Part shown: in pieces, positions 41,101 through 47,311 of the stretch
How the letters are laid out: the number at the start of each line of letters is the position of its first letter
How positions within the stretch are numbered: position 1 is the first letter of the stretch
Source of the DNA: Actinophytocola sp044466355
Lineage (GTDB): Bacteria > Actinomycetota > Actinomycetes > Mycobacteriales > Pseudonocardiaceae
Length of the DNA: 64,000 bases
Direction: 5' to 3'
Assembly (NCBI RefSeq): GCF_044466355.1
Contig: NZ_JBITMQ010000001.1
Location: 248,001-312,000, forward strand
Notes under the pieces: generated by a model
The model's input: only the letters and a program-made list of their open reading frames with translations
What the model was told of the DNA's origin: nothing
The model's database searches: none
Program-made: the position numbers and the translations under genes

Positions 41101-41479
41101 GGCCACCGGCACCGTCGTGGACACCGAGTGGCGGTTCCGGTCCACCCACACGGACGCCGCGACCGCACTGCCGCTGCTCGCCGTGCGGCTGGCGCCGCTC
41201 GGGCTGGACACGATGAACCGCGCCCAGGCCGGGGCCACCACCGAGATCCCGGTCCGGATCGAGGGCACCCCGTCCGGCAAGCGGCTCACGTCGATCGAGG
41301 CGTCCTTCGACGACGGCGTGACCTGGCGGACGGTCCCGGTGCGGGCCGACGGCGACGGCTGGCTCGCCACGGTGGACAACCCCGGCTCCGGGTTCGTCTC
41401 GTTGCGTGCCAAGGCCGCCGCCGACGGTGGCAGCGCGGTGACCCACACGTTCGTCCGCGCCTACGCCGTCGTCGGATGA
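38165..41479 (+). CDS. Secreted subtilase (S8 serine peptidase) with long C-terminal beta region
   Basis: 1104 residues. Signal peptide (1-33), a propeptide (to about 195), then the S8 domain with Asp219 (VAVLDTGYDPGHPD), His254 (GHGHGTHVASI), the oxyanion-hole region (VVAAGNSGSE) and Ser428 (NGTSMAAPHVAG). About 650 further residues are beta-rich: a Fn3/NEW3-like part (RPVFLRLGTELTDAE, VPVTIRGDVPPGAYTG), then regions with WYAYLGMGP and a C-terminal FDDGVTWRTVPV. This matches large actinobacterial secreted subtilases that degrade extracellular protein. GAGGGAG precedes the ATG. A strong terminator follows. Confidence 0.95.
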   Translation: MRRPLAIAAAVTAVAALTTAGATGTPTSAAAPRQQNAPAAEVVTLVTGDVVTVARGPEGAAQIDVEPGPGRGEVRFSTVRRDGQLSVLPSDVEPMIVDGRVDPRLFNVTRLLEWGYGDAETDAIPLIVEQGDADRRIAATEATRPLAALGMTATRVAKDDATTAWRDMTAPRARTAAVTHVWLDGKVEASLDQSTAQIGAPAAWRRGYDGSGVTVAVLDTGYDPGHPDIKNAVTTAKSFTGADSAADGHGHGTHVASIIAGSGAASGGKYRGVAPGARLAVGKVLDDGGSGAESWILQGMAWAATETGADIVNMSLGGPDGPGTDPIEAAVNRLTEETGTLFVVAAGNSGSERGTINSPGTADAALTVGAVDRSDQLAPFSSRGPRQDDDAIKPDVTAPGVGIVAARAEGTFMGRPAGEDYTAANGTSMAAPHVAGAAAVLAERYASRRVPLSPGELKAALMSTAEPTDGADVYAQGTGRVDLDRAVQGVRADTGSISEFLEWPHGPRQRVTRTVTYHNDTGRPVFLRLGTELTDAEGRRAPGNLVDVGRRDLVVPPRGKRAVPVTIRGDVPPGAYTGTLTATTRDGRTSLRTALAVTVDTERYQVTVDVVDRDGAPSATSSAVSFVNLATGEFLQTRTNQGAGVVRLPPGDWHLQTYVVTPGGTPSDMTIASATVSVDGAPRSVTIDARQARHVAVDVGEPDAKHRGHWLVYQFRAGDSDVSFGYLGYNWDEGSVPENLPYVLPIRRDGLTFFHQSVWVKANAEPTPYVYQVVRHHTDGVPEDPSVRVDRTRMAKIRATYRSGNTDIPWYAYLGMGPLVAGLDTATPQFHFAAPAVIDQYVTPGYTWRRSMTTPYPADFGGGATVAPEVTLGAGDDREELWHGGVIGPAMHNPASVATRDGDNLRYTPMDYFADSTPGHWGNAHADGTVTLTYGDGRREVVASAPYNRFLRLAAALPAEDREYTLTVHADRSAYFPKQATGTVVDTEWRFRSTHTDAATALPLLAVRLAPLGLDTMNRAQAGATTEIPVRIEGTPSGKRLTSIEASFDDGVTWRTVPVRADGDGWLATVDNPGSGFVSLRAKAAADGGSAVTHTFVRAYAVVG

Positions 41480-41483
41480 GCGA

Positions 41484-41518
41484 CGTGGGCGGTGGGCCGG
41501 GCAGGCCCACCGCCCACG
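41484..41518. terminator. Strong bidirectional terminator hairpin
   Basis: A perfect 15-bp stem (41484-41498 with 41504-41518; core GTGGGCGGTGGGCC) and a 5-base loop lie between the subtilase gene and the convergent SDR gene. Confidence 0.8.
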
Positions 41519-41555
41519 CACCGGGTCACCACGGGGCGAGCGCGCTGACGACGGT

Positions 41556-42299
41556 TCACCAGGCGACGGGGCCGAGGCGGTCGACGAAGATCCCGGTCGG
41601 CCCGTCGGCGTCGAGCGTCGCGAGCCGCACGATCGAGTCGGTGCCTTCGGTGACGTTCAGCTGACCGGTGTGCCCGTTCATGTCGGTGGCGACGAACGTG
41701 TGGTTGGCGACCTCGCCGGGGGTGGTGAGGTTGAACTTGATCTCCGGGAGCGCCTGGGCATAGCGGACCGTGGTCATGTTCAGCGCCGCCTTGGACGAGC
41801 TGTAGGCCAGTTCGTGCATCCTCGAGACCGGCTGTTCCGGGTCGGTGACGACCGCGAAGGAACCGCCCGCGCTGGACACCATCACCACCCGAGGGTTGTC
41901 CGCCTTCCGCAGCAGGGGAAGGAACGCGTGCGTGACCCTGATCGGTCCGTACACGTTGGTGTCGTAGACACCGTGGATCTCGTCGGCCGTCGCGTCGGCG
42001 GGCGGGACGACCCGCCCCGGCGCGCCGGCGTTGTTGACCAGCACGTCCAGCTGGTCGGTGTGCTCGCGGACCAGCCGGACCGCCTCGGTCACCGACGCGT
42101 CCGAGGTCACGTCGAGCTGGACCAGCACCACGTCCGCGCCGCCTGCGGCCAGCTTGTCGGCGGCCGCCTGTCCCCGCCGCACGTCCCGCGAGCCGAGGAA
42201 GACCGTCCAGCCGAGGTCGCCGAGCCGCCTCGCCGTCTCGAAACCGAGTCCCTTGTTGCCACCGGTGATCAGGACCGAAGTCCGTTCCGTGCGTGTCAT
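41556..42299 (-). CDS. SDR family oxidoreductase (carbonyl-reductase-like)
   Basis: 247 residues: VLITGGNKGLGFETARRLGD cofactor motif, LDVLVNNAGAPGR, catalytic Ser in VVMVSSAGGS, AYSSSKAAL with Tyr-x3-Lys. The GGNKGLGFE form is that of the carbonyl-reductase/short-chain group using NADPH. The ATG at 42299 is preceded by a G-rich stretch. It follows a MerR gene by 61 bp on the same strand and is likely part of its regulon. Confidence 0.9.
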   Translation of the reverse strand: MTRTERTSVLITGGNKGLGFETARRLGDLGWTVFLGSRDVRRGQAAADKLAAGGADVVLVQLDVTSDASVTEAVRLVREHTDQLDVLVNNAGAPGRVVPPADATADEIHGVYDTNVYGPIRVTHAFLPLLRKADNPRVVMVSSAGGSFAVVTDPEQPVSRMHELAYSSSKAALNMTTVRYAQALPEIKFNLTTPGEVANHTFVATDMNGHTGQLNVTEGTDSIVRLATLDADGPTGIFVDRLGPVAW

Positions 42300-42360
42300 G
42301 CCCACCCGACGACGCGGCCCGAGCGGCGGTAACCGACTGTGAGCGGCGTCACCACCGGCG

Positions 42361-42720
42361 TTACTGCTCCTCGGCGGCCTTGATCACCTCGTCCAGGACC
42401 GCGCGCGAGGTGGCGAGGTCGGCCATCATCCGGTCGATGCGGTCGCGTTCGGCGACCAGGTCGTCGACCAGCCGCGGCGTCGCGACCGCCGACGGTCCAC
42501 CGTCCGCGTCGCGCATGCACGGCAGCAGGCGCGCGATCGTCTTGCTGTGCAGCCCCGCGGCGAACAGCTCCTGGATCCGGATGACCCGGTCGACGGCGTG
42601 CTCCGGGTACGCGCGCTGACCGCCGGGCGTGCGGCCGGCCGTCAGGAGCCCCTGCTCCTCGTAGTACCGCAGCGACCGCTCGCTCACCCCGGTGCGCTGT
42701 GCCAGCGTCCCGATCCGCAT
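42361..42720 (-). CDS. MerR-family regulator
   Basis: 119 residues: MRIGTLAQRTGVSERSLRYY helix-turn-helix, EEQGLLTAGRTPGGQRAY wing, then coiled dimer helix and a single Cys in LLPCMRDADGGPSA. This resembles SoxR/CueR-like small MerR proteins but lacks the SoxR four-cysteine cluster. ATG at 42720 with GGAGGATCTG upstream. Divergent from a deacetylase-like gene and upstream of an SDR gene; a MerR-type dyad lies in between. Confidence 0.9.
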   Translation of the reverse strand: MRIGTLAQRTGVSERSLRYYEEQGLLTAGRTPGGQRAYPEHAVDRVIRIQELFAAGLHSKTIARLLPCMRDADGGPSAVATPRLVDDLVAERDRIDRMMADLATSRAVLDEVIKAAEEQ

Positions 42721-42741
42721 CAGATCCTCCGCAGAGCTTGA

Positions 42742-42761
42742 ACCTGACACTGATGTTAGGT
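42742..42761. promoter_or_regulatory. MerR-type dyad
   Basis: ACCTGACACTGATGTTAGGT has perfect ACCT-N-ACA-N4-TGT-N-AGGT symmetry. It lies between the divergent MerR and deacetylase-like genes, just after a TTGAAC -35-like hexamer (42738-42743) directed toward the latter. This fits MerR binding within an extended promoter spacer. Confidence 0.6.
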
Positions 42762-42775
42762 CCTACCGTGCCGGC

Positions 42776-43642
42776 ATGGAGAACACGCTCTTCGAGTACA
42801 GCCCCATCGTCGAACGCCCGGCCATCCGGTGGCCCGGCGGTGCGCGCGTCGCCGTCTACATAGGACTGAACATCGAACACTTCCTGCTGGACCGCCCGTC
42901 CACCAGCATCTGGCCGGGCACCGCCGACCTCGTGCCCGACGCGCTCAACTTCGGCTGGCGCGACTACGGCGTCCGCGTCGGCATCTGGCGGACCGTGCGG
43001 AGCATGGACCGGCACGGCTTCCGCGCCAGCGCCCTGCTCAACTCGGACGCCGCCCGCCGCTACCCGCGGATCGTGGCGGCGGGCGTGGCGCGGAACTGGG
43101 CATGGCTCGCCCACGGTCGCACGAACTCGGTGCCGCACGCGAACCTCGCCGAGGACGAGGAGCGCGCGGAGCTGACCGAGATCGTCGACACCATCGCGGC
43201 CGCCACCGGCGGACGGCCGCGCGGCTGGATGGGGCCCGGTCTCACCGAGACGGCGAACACCCCGCGCCTGCTCGCCGAGTTGGGGCTGGACTACGTCCTC
43301 GACTGGACGAACGACGACCAGCCGTACCCGCTGACCGTGCCCGGCATGATCAGCGTGCCGTACACAGTGGAGCTCAACGATCTCAGCCTGTTCGTCAGCA
43401 GGAGCACCACCGGACCGGAGTTCGTCCGGATCGTGCGGGACCAGTACGAGCAACTGAGTGCGGACGGCGGCGGGCGGGTCATGGCGCTGGCGCTGCACCC
43501 GTTCGTGATCGGGCAGGCGTTCCGGGCCAGGTACCTCGACGAGGCGCTCGAGTTCCTTGCGGCGCAACCGGATGCCTGGCTGACCACAAGCGACGAGATC
43601 GCCGCGCATTATCTGGCTGGGGGAAACCACCTTGTCGGGTGA
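42776..43642 (+). CDS. Polysaccharide deacetylase/PuuE-like allantoinase family protein
   Basis: 288 residues, no signal peptide, so cytosolic. Features include RWPGGARVAVYIGLNIEHFL, WRDYGVRVGIWRTV, LNSDAARRYPRIV, GWMGPGLTETANTPRLLAEL and ALALHPFVIGQAFRARYLDE. The layout is that of NodB-fold PuuE-like amidohydrolases that act on cyclic amides such as allantoin. The TFDxD motif of true deacetylases is replaced by GLNIEH, a usual feature of this subgroup. Divergent from MerR and its dyad. Confidence 0.82.
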   Translation: MENTLFEYSPIVERPAIRWPGGARVAVYIGLNIEHFLLDRPSTSIWPGTADLVPDALNFGWRDYGVRVGIWRTVRSMDRHGFRASALLNSDAARRYPRIVAAGVARNWAWLAHGRTNSVPHANLAEDEERAELTEIVDTIAAATGGRPRGWMGPGLTETANTPRLLAELGLDYVLDWTNDDQPYPLTVPGMISVPYTVELNDLSLFVSRSTTGPEFVRIVRDQYEQLSADGGGRVMALALHPFVIGQAFRARYLDEALEFLAAQPDAWLTTSDEIAAHYLAGGNHLVG

Positions 43643-43711
43643 CAGTGAATTCCGTATCGGCGTGGTCTCGTAAGAGTAGAAACGAGATATCCGAATCGGA
43701 GGAGGAACGTC

Positions 43712-44209
43712 ATGACGTCCACACCATACGGATCCGACGAGAACAGTGAGCGCGAGGACACGATGAACGGGGGCCAGGGCGGCTACGGAGACCAGTCCGA
43801 GGGCGGCGGCTACGGCGGCGGCGGAGAATCGGGAGGCGGAGAATCGGGAGGCGAAGGCTACGGCGGCGGCCAGTCCGAGGGCGGTGACTACGGCGGCGGT
43901 CAGTCCGAGGGCGGCGGCTTCGGTGGTGGCCAGTCCGAGGGCGGCGGCTTCGGCGGCGGTCAGTCCGAGGGCGGCGGCTTCGGCGGCGGTCAGTCCGAAG
44001 GTGGTGACAACGGCGGTTCCGAGGGCGGCTACGGCGGCGGATCGGACCGCGGTGACAGCTCTGGTGGTGGGTCGGACCGCGAGTCGGAGGGCGGTTACGG
44101 CGGCGCCGACCAGGGCGAGGGTTACGGGAACGAAGGCTCCGGCCGGTCCGAGGGCGGTGAAGGCTCCTCGGGCGGCGGCTACGGCCAGGAGTCCGAATCG
44201 AACTACTGA
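43712..44209 (+). CDS. Gly/Ser/Glu/Gln/Tyr low-complexity protein
   Basis: 165 residues, almost entirely low-complexity: Gly is about half, with Ser, Glu, Gln, Tyr, Phe and Asp and very few aliphatic residues. The core is a decapeptide repeat QSEGGGFGGG (variants with DYG or GGYG). No signal peptide, membrane segment or folded domain is visible. It resembles eukaryotic prion-like or glycine-rich RNA-binding tails that phase-separate; that comparison is compositional only. GGAGGAGG gives a strong ribosome site and a 17-bp hairpin follows, indicating a genuine, well-expressed monocistronic gene. Confidence 0.75.
   Translation: MTSTPYGSDENSEREDTMNGGQGGYGDQSEGGGYGGGGESGGGESGGEGYGGGQSEGGDYGGGQSEGGGFGGGQSEGGGFGGGQSEGGGFGGGQSEGGDNGGSEGGYGGGSDRGDSSGGGSDRESEGGYGGADQGEGYGNEGSGRSEGGEGSSGGGYGQESESNY
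43871..44020 (+). repeat. Five 30-bp tandem repeats in the Gly-rich gene
   Basis: The unit starting CAGTCCGAGG recurs at 43871, 43901, 43931, 43961 and 43991, exactly 30 bp apart, with few base differences. Copy number could change by recombination or slippage without breaking the frame. Confidence 0.85.
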
Positions 44210-44225
44210 ACGGCACAGCTGACGA

Positions 44226-44270
44226 CGCCGAGGCCGGCCAGGTCCACACGCGGCCTGGCCGGCCTCGGCG
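44226..44270 (+). terminator. 17-bp perfect hairpin terminator
   Basis: CGCCGAGGCCGGCCAGG (44226-44242) pairs perfectly with CCTGGCCGGCCTCGGCG (44254-44270) around an 11-base loop, 17 bp after the Gly-rich gene. Confidence 0.85.
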
Positions 44271-44422
44271 TTGCGCGGCCCCCCGCCATGGGGTAACCCG
44301 CGACGTGTGGGTGGTCCATATCGGACCATGCGGATTCGGGGTCGCTCCGTGGGGCGTGCGGTGGCGCGTTCGCGAGGTCAGCGGCGGAACGAGGGTGGTC
44401 GGGCGCGACTGGACCATGCGAG

Positions 44423-44444
44423 TGTGATCGCCGTCACATAGACT
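44423..44444 (+). promoter_or_regulatory. Perfect CRP-type site overlapping a promoter
   Basis: TGTGA-TCGCCG-TCACA (44423-44438) matches the consensus CRP/GlxR half-sites at every position. TAGACT (44439-44444) directly follows and fits a -10 box, so CRP would overlap the core promoter. The region also contains the 10-base word GGACCATGCG at 44323-44332 and 44411-44420. This is the promoter region of the LuxR/WhiB operon. Confidence 0.65.
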
Positions 44445-44508
44445 CCTACGTCAGGTTCCCGGCCGTGCGACGTGTCGAGAACATCAGCGAGAAGCGGAGG
44501 GACCACCG

Positions 44509-45177
44509 ATGACCACCGCACAGATGTTCGACCAGCGGCCACTTCGTCCCGGCGCGGACCAGGCGTGCGTGCACGTGTTCGCTCTGGCGGCGCACGCGCT
44601 CACCTGCTTCCGGCTCCGCCGCGCGGTCGAGGCGGGCGAGGACCTCGGCTGGCTCGGCTCGACCGACTCCGTGCAGACGGCCGGAACCGTGATCCGCACG
44701 GTCCGGCCCGACGTCCTCGTCCTGCACAACGTCCTCGATCCCGACGCCCGCCTCACCGAACACCTGACCGCGACGTGCCCCTGGCTCGCCGTCGTCGTGC
44801 TGGTCGAGGACCGCGGTCCGGCGGACCGGTACGCGAACGCCGGCGTGCAGGCGGTCCTGCCGGTCAACGCGCCACCCGCCGTGGTGGCCGCGAGCGTCCG
44901 CCTCGCGCACACGACGCGAGGGGGCCAGGCGCCGTACGCCACCGCGCGCGCCCAGGAGTCCGATCGGCTGTCCGGCCGCCAGCAGCAGATCCTGTCGCTG
45001 ATCGCCGACGGCAACAGCTACGCCGAGGTCGGCAGGCTGCTGTTCATCTCGACGGAGACCGTGCGCACGCACGTCAAACAGATCCTGCGGCGGCTCAACG
45101 CGCGCGACCGCGCACACGCCGTCTCACTGGCCTACCAGGCCGGTCTGCTCGGCCGGTCCGGTCGAGCGCCGACATGA
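44509..45177 (+). CDS. LuxR-family regulator with pseudo-receiver domain
   Basis: 222 residues. The C-terminal LuxR helix-turn-helix is standard: LSGRQQQILSLIADGNSYAE, FISTETVRTHVKQILRRL. The N-terminal part has a receiver-like alternation (DVLVLHNVLDPDARL, LAVVVLVEDRG, AGVQAVLPVNAPP), but the usual phosphoacceptor position in DVLVLHN is His and the acidic pair is missing. It is therefore probably not a conventional phospho-regulator. First gene of a coupled operon with a membrane peptide and WhiB, behind a CRP-type site. Confidence 0.85.
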   Translation: MTTAQMFDQRPLRPGADQACVHVFALAAHALTCFRLRRAVEAGEDLGWLGSTDSVQTAGTVIRTVRPDVLVLHNVLDPDARLTEHLTATCPWLAVVVLVEDRGPADRYANAGVQAVLPVNAPPAVVAASVRLAHTTRGGQAPYATARAQESDRLSGRQQQILSLIADGNSYAEVGRLLFISTETVRTHVKQILRRLNARDRAHAVSLAYQAGLLGRSGRAPT

Positions 45178-45314
45178 CCATGACGATCGTGCTTGTCGCG
45201 ATCCTGGCGGGGTACTTCGTGGTCGCATGGGTCGCTGACCGCAGGCGCGAGTCCCTCGCACGGGACCGCGACCGCACGCCGTCCGACAACCAGCACGAGG
45301 GAGGAAGCCCATGA
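45174..45314 (+). CDS. 46-residue single-pass membrane peptide
   Basis: TMTIVLVAILAGYFVVAWVA forms one membrane helix directly at the N-terminus, followed by a charged tail (DRRRESLARDRDRTPSDNQH). The ATG overlaps the stop of the LuxR gene and its own stop overlaps the WhiB ATG, so all three are translationally coupled. No homolog is recognised. It may tether or modulate the flanking regulators, or only serve in translation coupling. Confidence 0.6.
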   Translation: MTMTIVLVAILAGYFVVAWVADRRRESLARDRDRTPSDNQHEGGSP

Positions 45315-45604
45315 CGAACACGCGCAAGTTGCCGCGGCCGCACGCGGATGCCTGGGACTGGCAGCTGGAGGGCTCCTGCCGGGGCGTGAGCAGTGCGGTC
45401 TTCTTCCACCCCGAGCGGGAACGCGGGCCCGCCCGCGTCCGGCGGGAGGAAAGGGCCAAGGCGATCTGTGAGCAGTGCCCGGTCGTGGACAAGTGCCGCG
45501 ACCACGCGCTCAGGGTGCGCGAACCGTACGGTGTCTGGGGCGGACTGTCCGAATCGGAACGCGAGACCATCATCCGGACGGGGCGGCGCGCGGTCAGGGT
45601 CTGA
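45311..45604 (+). CDS. WhiB-family iron-sulfur transcription factor
   Basis: 97 residues with the four-cysteine Fe-S pattern: GSCRGV, then CEQCPVVDKC (Cys-x2-Cys-x5-Cys), followed by the GVWGGLSESERE turn and the basic RTGRRAVRV tail that binds the DNA minor groove. WhiB proteins pair with sigma-factor region 4 and respond to oxygen or nitric oxide. The subgroup is not certain (WhiB1/WhiB2/WhiB7-like); an AT-hook like that of WhiB7 is not evident. Third gene of the operon; overlaps the convergent membrane protein gene by 11 bases. Confidence 0.94.
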   Translation: MTNTRKLPRPHADAWDWQLEGSCRGVSSAVFFHPERERGPARVRREERAKAICEQCPVVDKCRDHALRVREPYGVWGGLSESERETIIRTGRRAVRV

Positions 45605-46064
45605 CGCGCAGCCGGTAGGACCGCGTCGCCTCCGCGAACAGCGCGAGCACCACCACGCCGAGCACGCCGTGGTACCAGCGCCAGCCGACGCCCACGCCCA
45701 CGAACCCGTCGACGATCATGACTCCGGCGCCGTAGCCGATGGTCGCCAGCAGGACGGTCAGCACGAGCAGCATGAGCGTTCTCGGCACCCGGCGCCCGAG
45801 CGGTGCGACCGTCAGCAGGACGAGGCACGCGCCCACCACGCCGGACGCGGCCGCGAACCACTGTGCGGGCGCGGGATCGAGGAAGTAGTCGCCGGTCTCG
45901 GCCGCCGAGACCGGCGGCCCGCCGGGGAAGCCGAGCCTGCCCTGCGCGGCGAACACCGCCTTGCCCACGGCGTACCCGAGGAACAGGACCGCCAGCACGC
46001 AGGCGGGCCACCGCCGTGGCCGGGCGAGCAGGTCCACCGGTGTGGCAACGGTTCTCACGTTCAC
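45594..46064 (-). CDS. Four-helix membrane protein, unknown function
   Basis: 156 residues with four hydrophobic segments (about 20-37, 67-86, 96-115, 132-147). Motifs such as GYAVGKAVFAAQGRLGFPGG and GWRWYHGVLGVVVLAL recur in uncharacterised actinobacterial membrane proteins of the DUF3995 type, though I am not certain. Monocistronic, convergent with WhiB. Confidence 0.6.
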   Translation of the reverse strand: MNVRTVATPVDLLARPRRWPACVLAVLFLGYAVGKAVFAAQGRLGFPGGPPVSAAETGDYFLDPAPAQWFAAASGVVGACLVLLTVAPLGRRVPRTLMLLVLTVLLATIGYGAGVMIVDGFVGVGVGWRWYHGVLGVVVLALFAEATRSYRLRVRP

Positions 46065-46151
46065 GACGGGAACGGTAGAGGCCGCGCGCCGCGCGGCCGT
46101 CCCCAGTGAGAGGGAGGCGCGTCACCCCACAGAGGGATTCCGTCGTCGTGC

Positions 46152-47174
46152 TCAGTGCCGCCGGAGCACCACCAGTTCGCCCGCGCTGTAGATGAGCGGC
46201 CTGCCGTGGCGGCCGCACACGGTGTAGCCGCGTCGACCGAACATCTCGATGACCCGGTCGGACGTGACGGGGTCGAGCACGCCGCCCTCGGTGCCCGCGC
46301 TCGCGCGGCGCTTGCCCTCGCGGGAGTTCAGCGACACCACGTACGTCACGCCGAGGTCGGCCACCATGCCGACGTAGTGGTCGACCACGTGCGGCTCCAT
46401 CTCCTGGAAGGAGAAGGAGTTGACGAACACGTCGAACGGGCCGCGCACGTCCGGCAGCCGCCAGTTGGGCAGGCAGGCGGACGCGGACGGCTCCAGGGGG
46501 CCGTCGTCCAGGGCGTCGGGGATCCGCACGCGGTCGCCGAACAACGTGGACAGGTAGTACGAGGAGACCGTGATCAGCGGCGGGATGTCCAGGTTGACGT
46601 AGCGGGCCTGCTCGTCGCGGCGCAGCAGGATCTCGCCGAGTACGCCGAAGCCGCCGCCGATCTCCAGGAAGCGCCGGGGTGGCTCGTCGACGTGGCGGGA
46701 CAGCGCGGCGAGGCACAGCAGGTAGTTCAGGTACGGCTTGCCCCACCGCACCGAGTCCTCGTCGGTCAGCGCGTAGTGCCGGGGCGGCTGCCCGACGGCG
46801 CTCTCGCCGAAGCTCTCCAGGTCGAACGGCCAGCGGGTCTGGTCCCAGGTGAGCCGCGCGGCGTCGAAGTCCCGCAGCGCCTCGTGGAAGCCGTTCGTCG
46901 TGCGGACCCACGAGAACCGCGACAGGTCCGGGTTCTCCTTGAGCGCGAGCTTGTAGGTCTTCTCGAACGTCCGGGGCGCCAGGGGAGTGTGGTAGCTCGG
47001 ATAGAACCAGTAGCCGGCCGTCGGCCAGGACTTGAACCCGTCCAGGCCGCGTTGCTCGAGGTCGGCGAGGATCTCCCGCAGCCCCGGCGTCCAGAAGTTC
47101 GTCGGGCGGTAGATGGGGTCGCAGTCGCGTACGCCCTCGAGCAACTGCTTCGTCAGGCCGGTCCAGTCGGTCAC
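46152..47174 (-). CDS. Putative sugar O-methyltransferase
   Basis: 340 residues. SAM-binding motif FLEIGGGFGVLGEILLRRDE is followed by the acidic YVNLDIPPL and a conserved NSFSFQEMEPHVVDHYV region. The long N-terminal extension (PIYRPTNFWTPGLREILADL, WPTAGYWFYPSYHTPLAPRT) matches the putative sugar O-methyltransferase family found in polysaccharide or glycoside clusters. No sugar cluster lies next to it. Divergent from the RHS operon. Confidence 0.82.
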   Translation of the reverse strand: MTDWTGLTKQLLEGVRDCDPIYRPTNFWTPGLREILADLEQRGLDGFKSWPTAGYWFYPSYHTPLAPRTFEKTYKLALKENPDLSRFSWVRTTNGFHEALRDFDAARLTWDQTRWPFDLESFGESAVGQPPRHYALTDEDSVRWGKPYLNYLLCLAALSRHVDEPPRRFLEIGGGFGVLGEILLRRDEQARYVNLDIPPLITVSSYYLSTLFGDRVRIPDALDDGPLEPSASACLPNWRLPDVRGPFDVFVNSFSFQEMEPHVVDHYVGMVADLGVTYVVSLNSREGKRRASAGTEGGVLDPVTSDRVIEMFGRRGYTVCGRHGRPLIYSAGELVVLRRH

Positions 47175-47236
47175 GACACGACATCGTGCCGGGCCGGGCG
47201 CCGTTTGGGTAGCACCGCCGGCGACGCCCCGGTCGT

Positions 47237-47254
47237 GTTAGCGACTTGTTAGCG
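47237..47254. promoter_or_regulatory. Direct repeat GTTAGCG with 11-bp period
   Basis: GTTAGCG at 47237-47243 and 47248-47254, one helical turn apart, in the 137-bp region between the divergent methyltransferase and RHS genes. This arrangement is typical for OmpR-type regulator sites. Confidence 0.35.
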
Positions 47255-47311
47255 GGTGCGGGGATGCTTCGGCTCGCTCGACGTGTGCTGGCTCTCCCTG
47301 CGAGGTGGACC

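Noticed and set aside
38084..41521. A 1145-codon open frame antisense to the subtilase gene
   Set aside because: Same GC artifact. The subtilase triad and signal peptide on the plus strand decide the coding strand.
43871..44020. 30-bp repeats of CRISPR-like length
   Set aside because: Units are directly adjacent with no spacers, and translate to decapeptide repeats; no cas genes nearby.
46152..47174. Sugar methyltransferase as part of a natural-product cluster
   Set aside because: No glycosyltransferase, PKS, NRPS or sugar biosynthesis genes lie around it.
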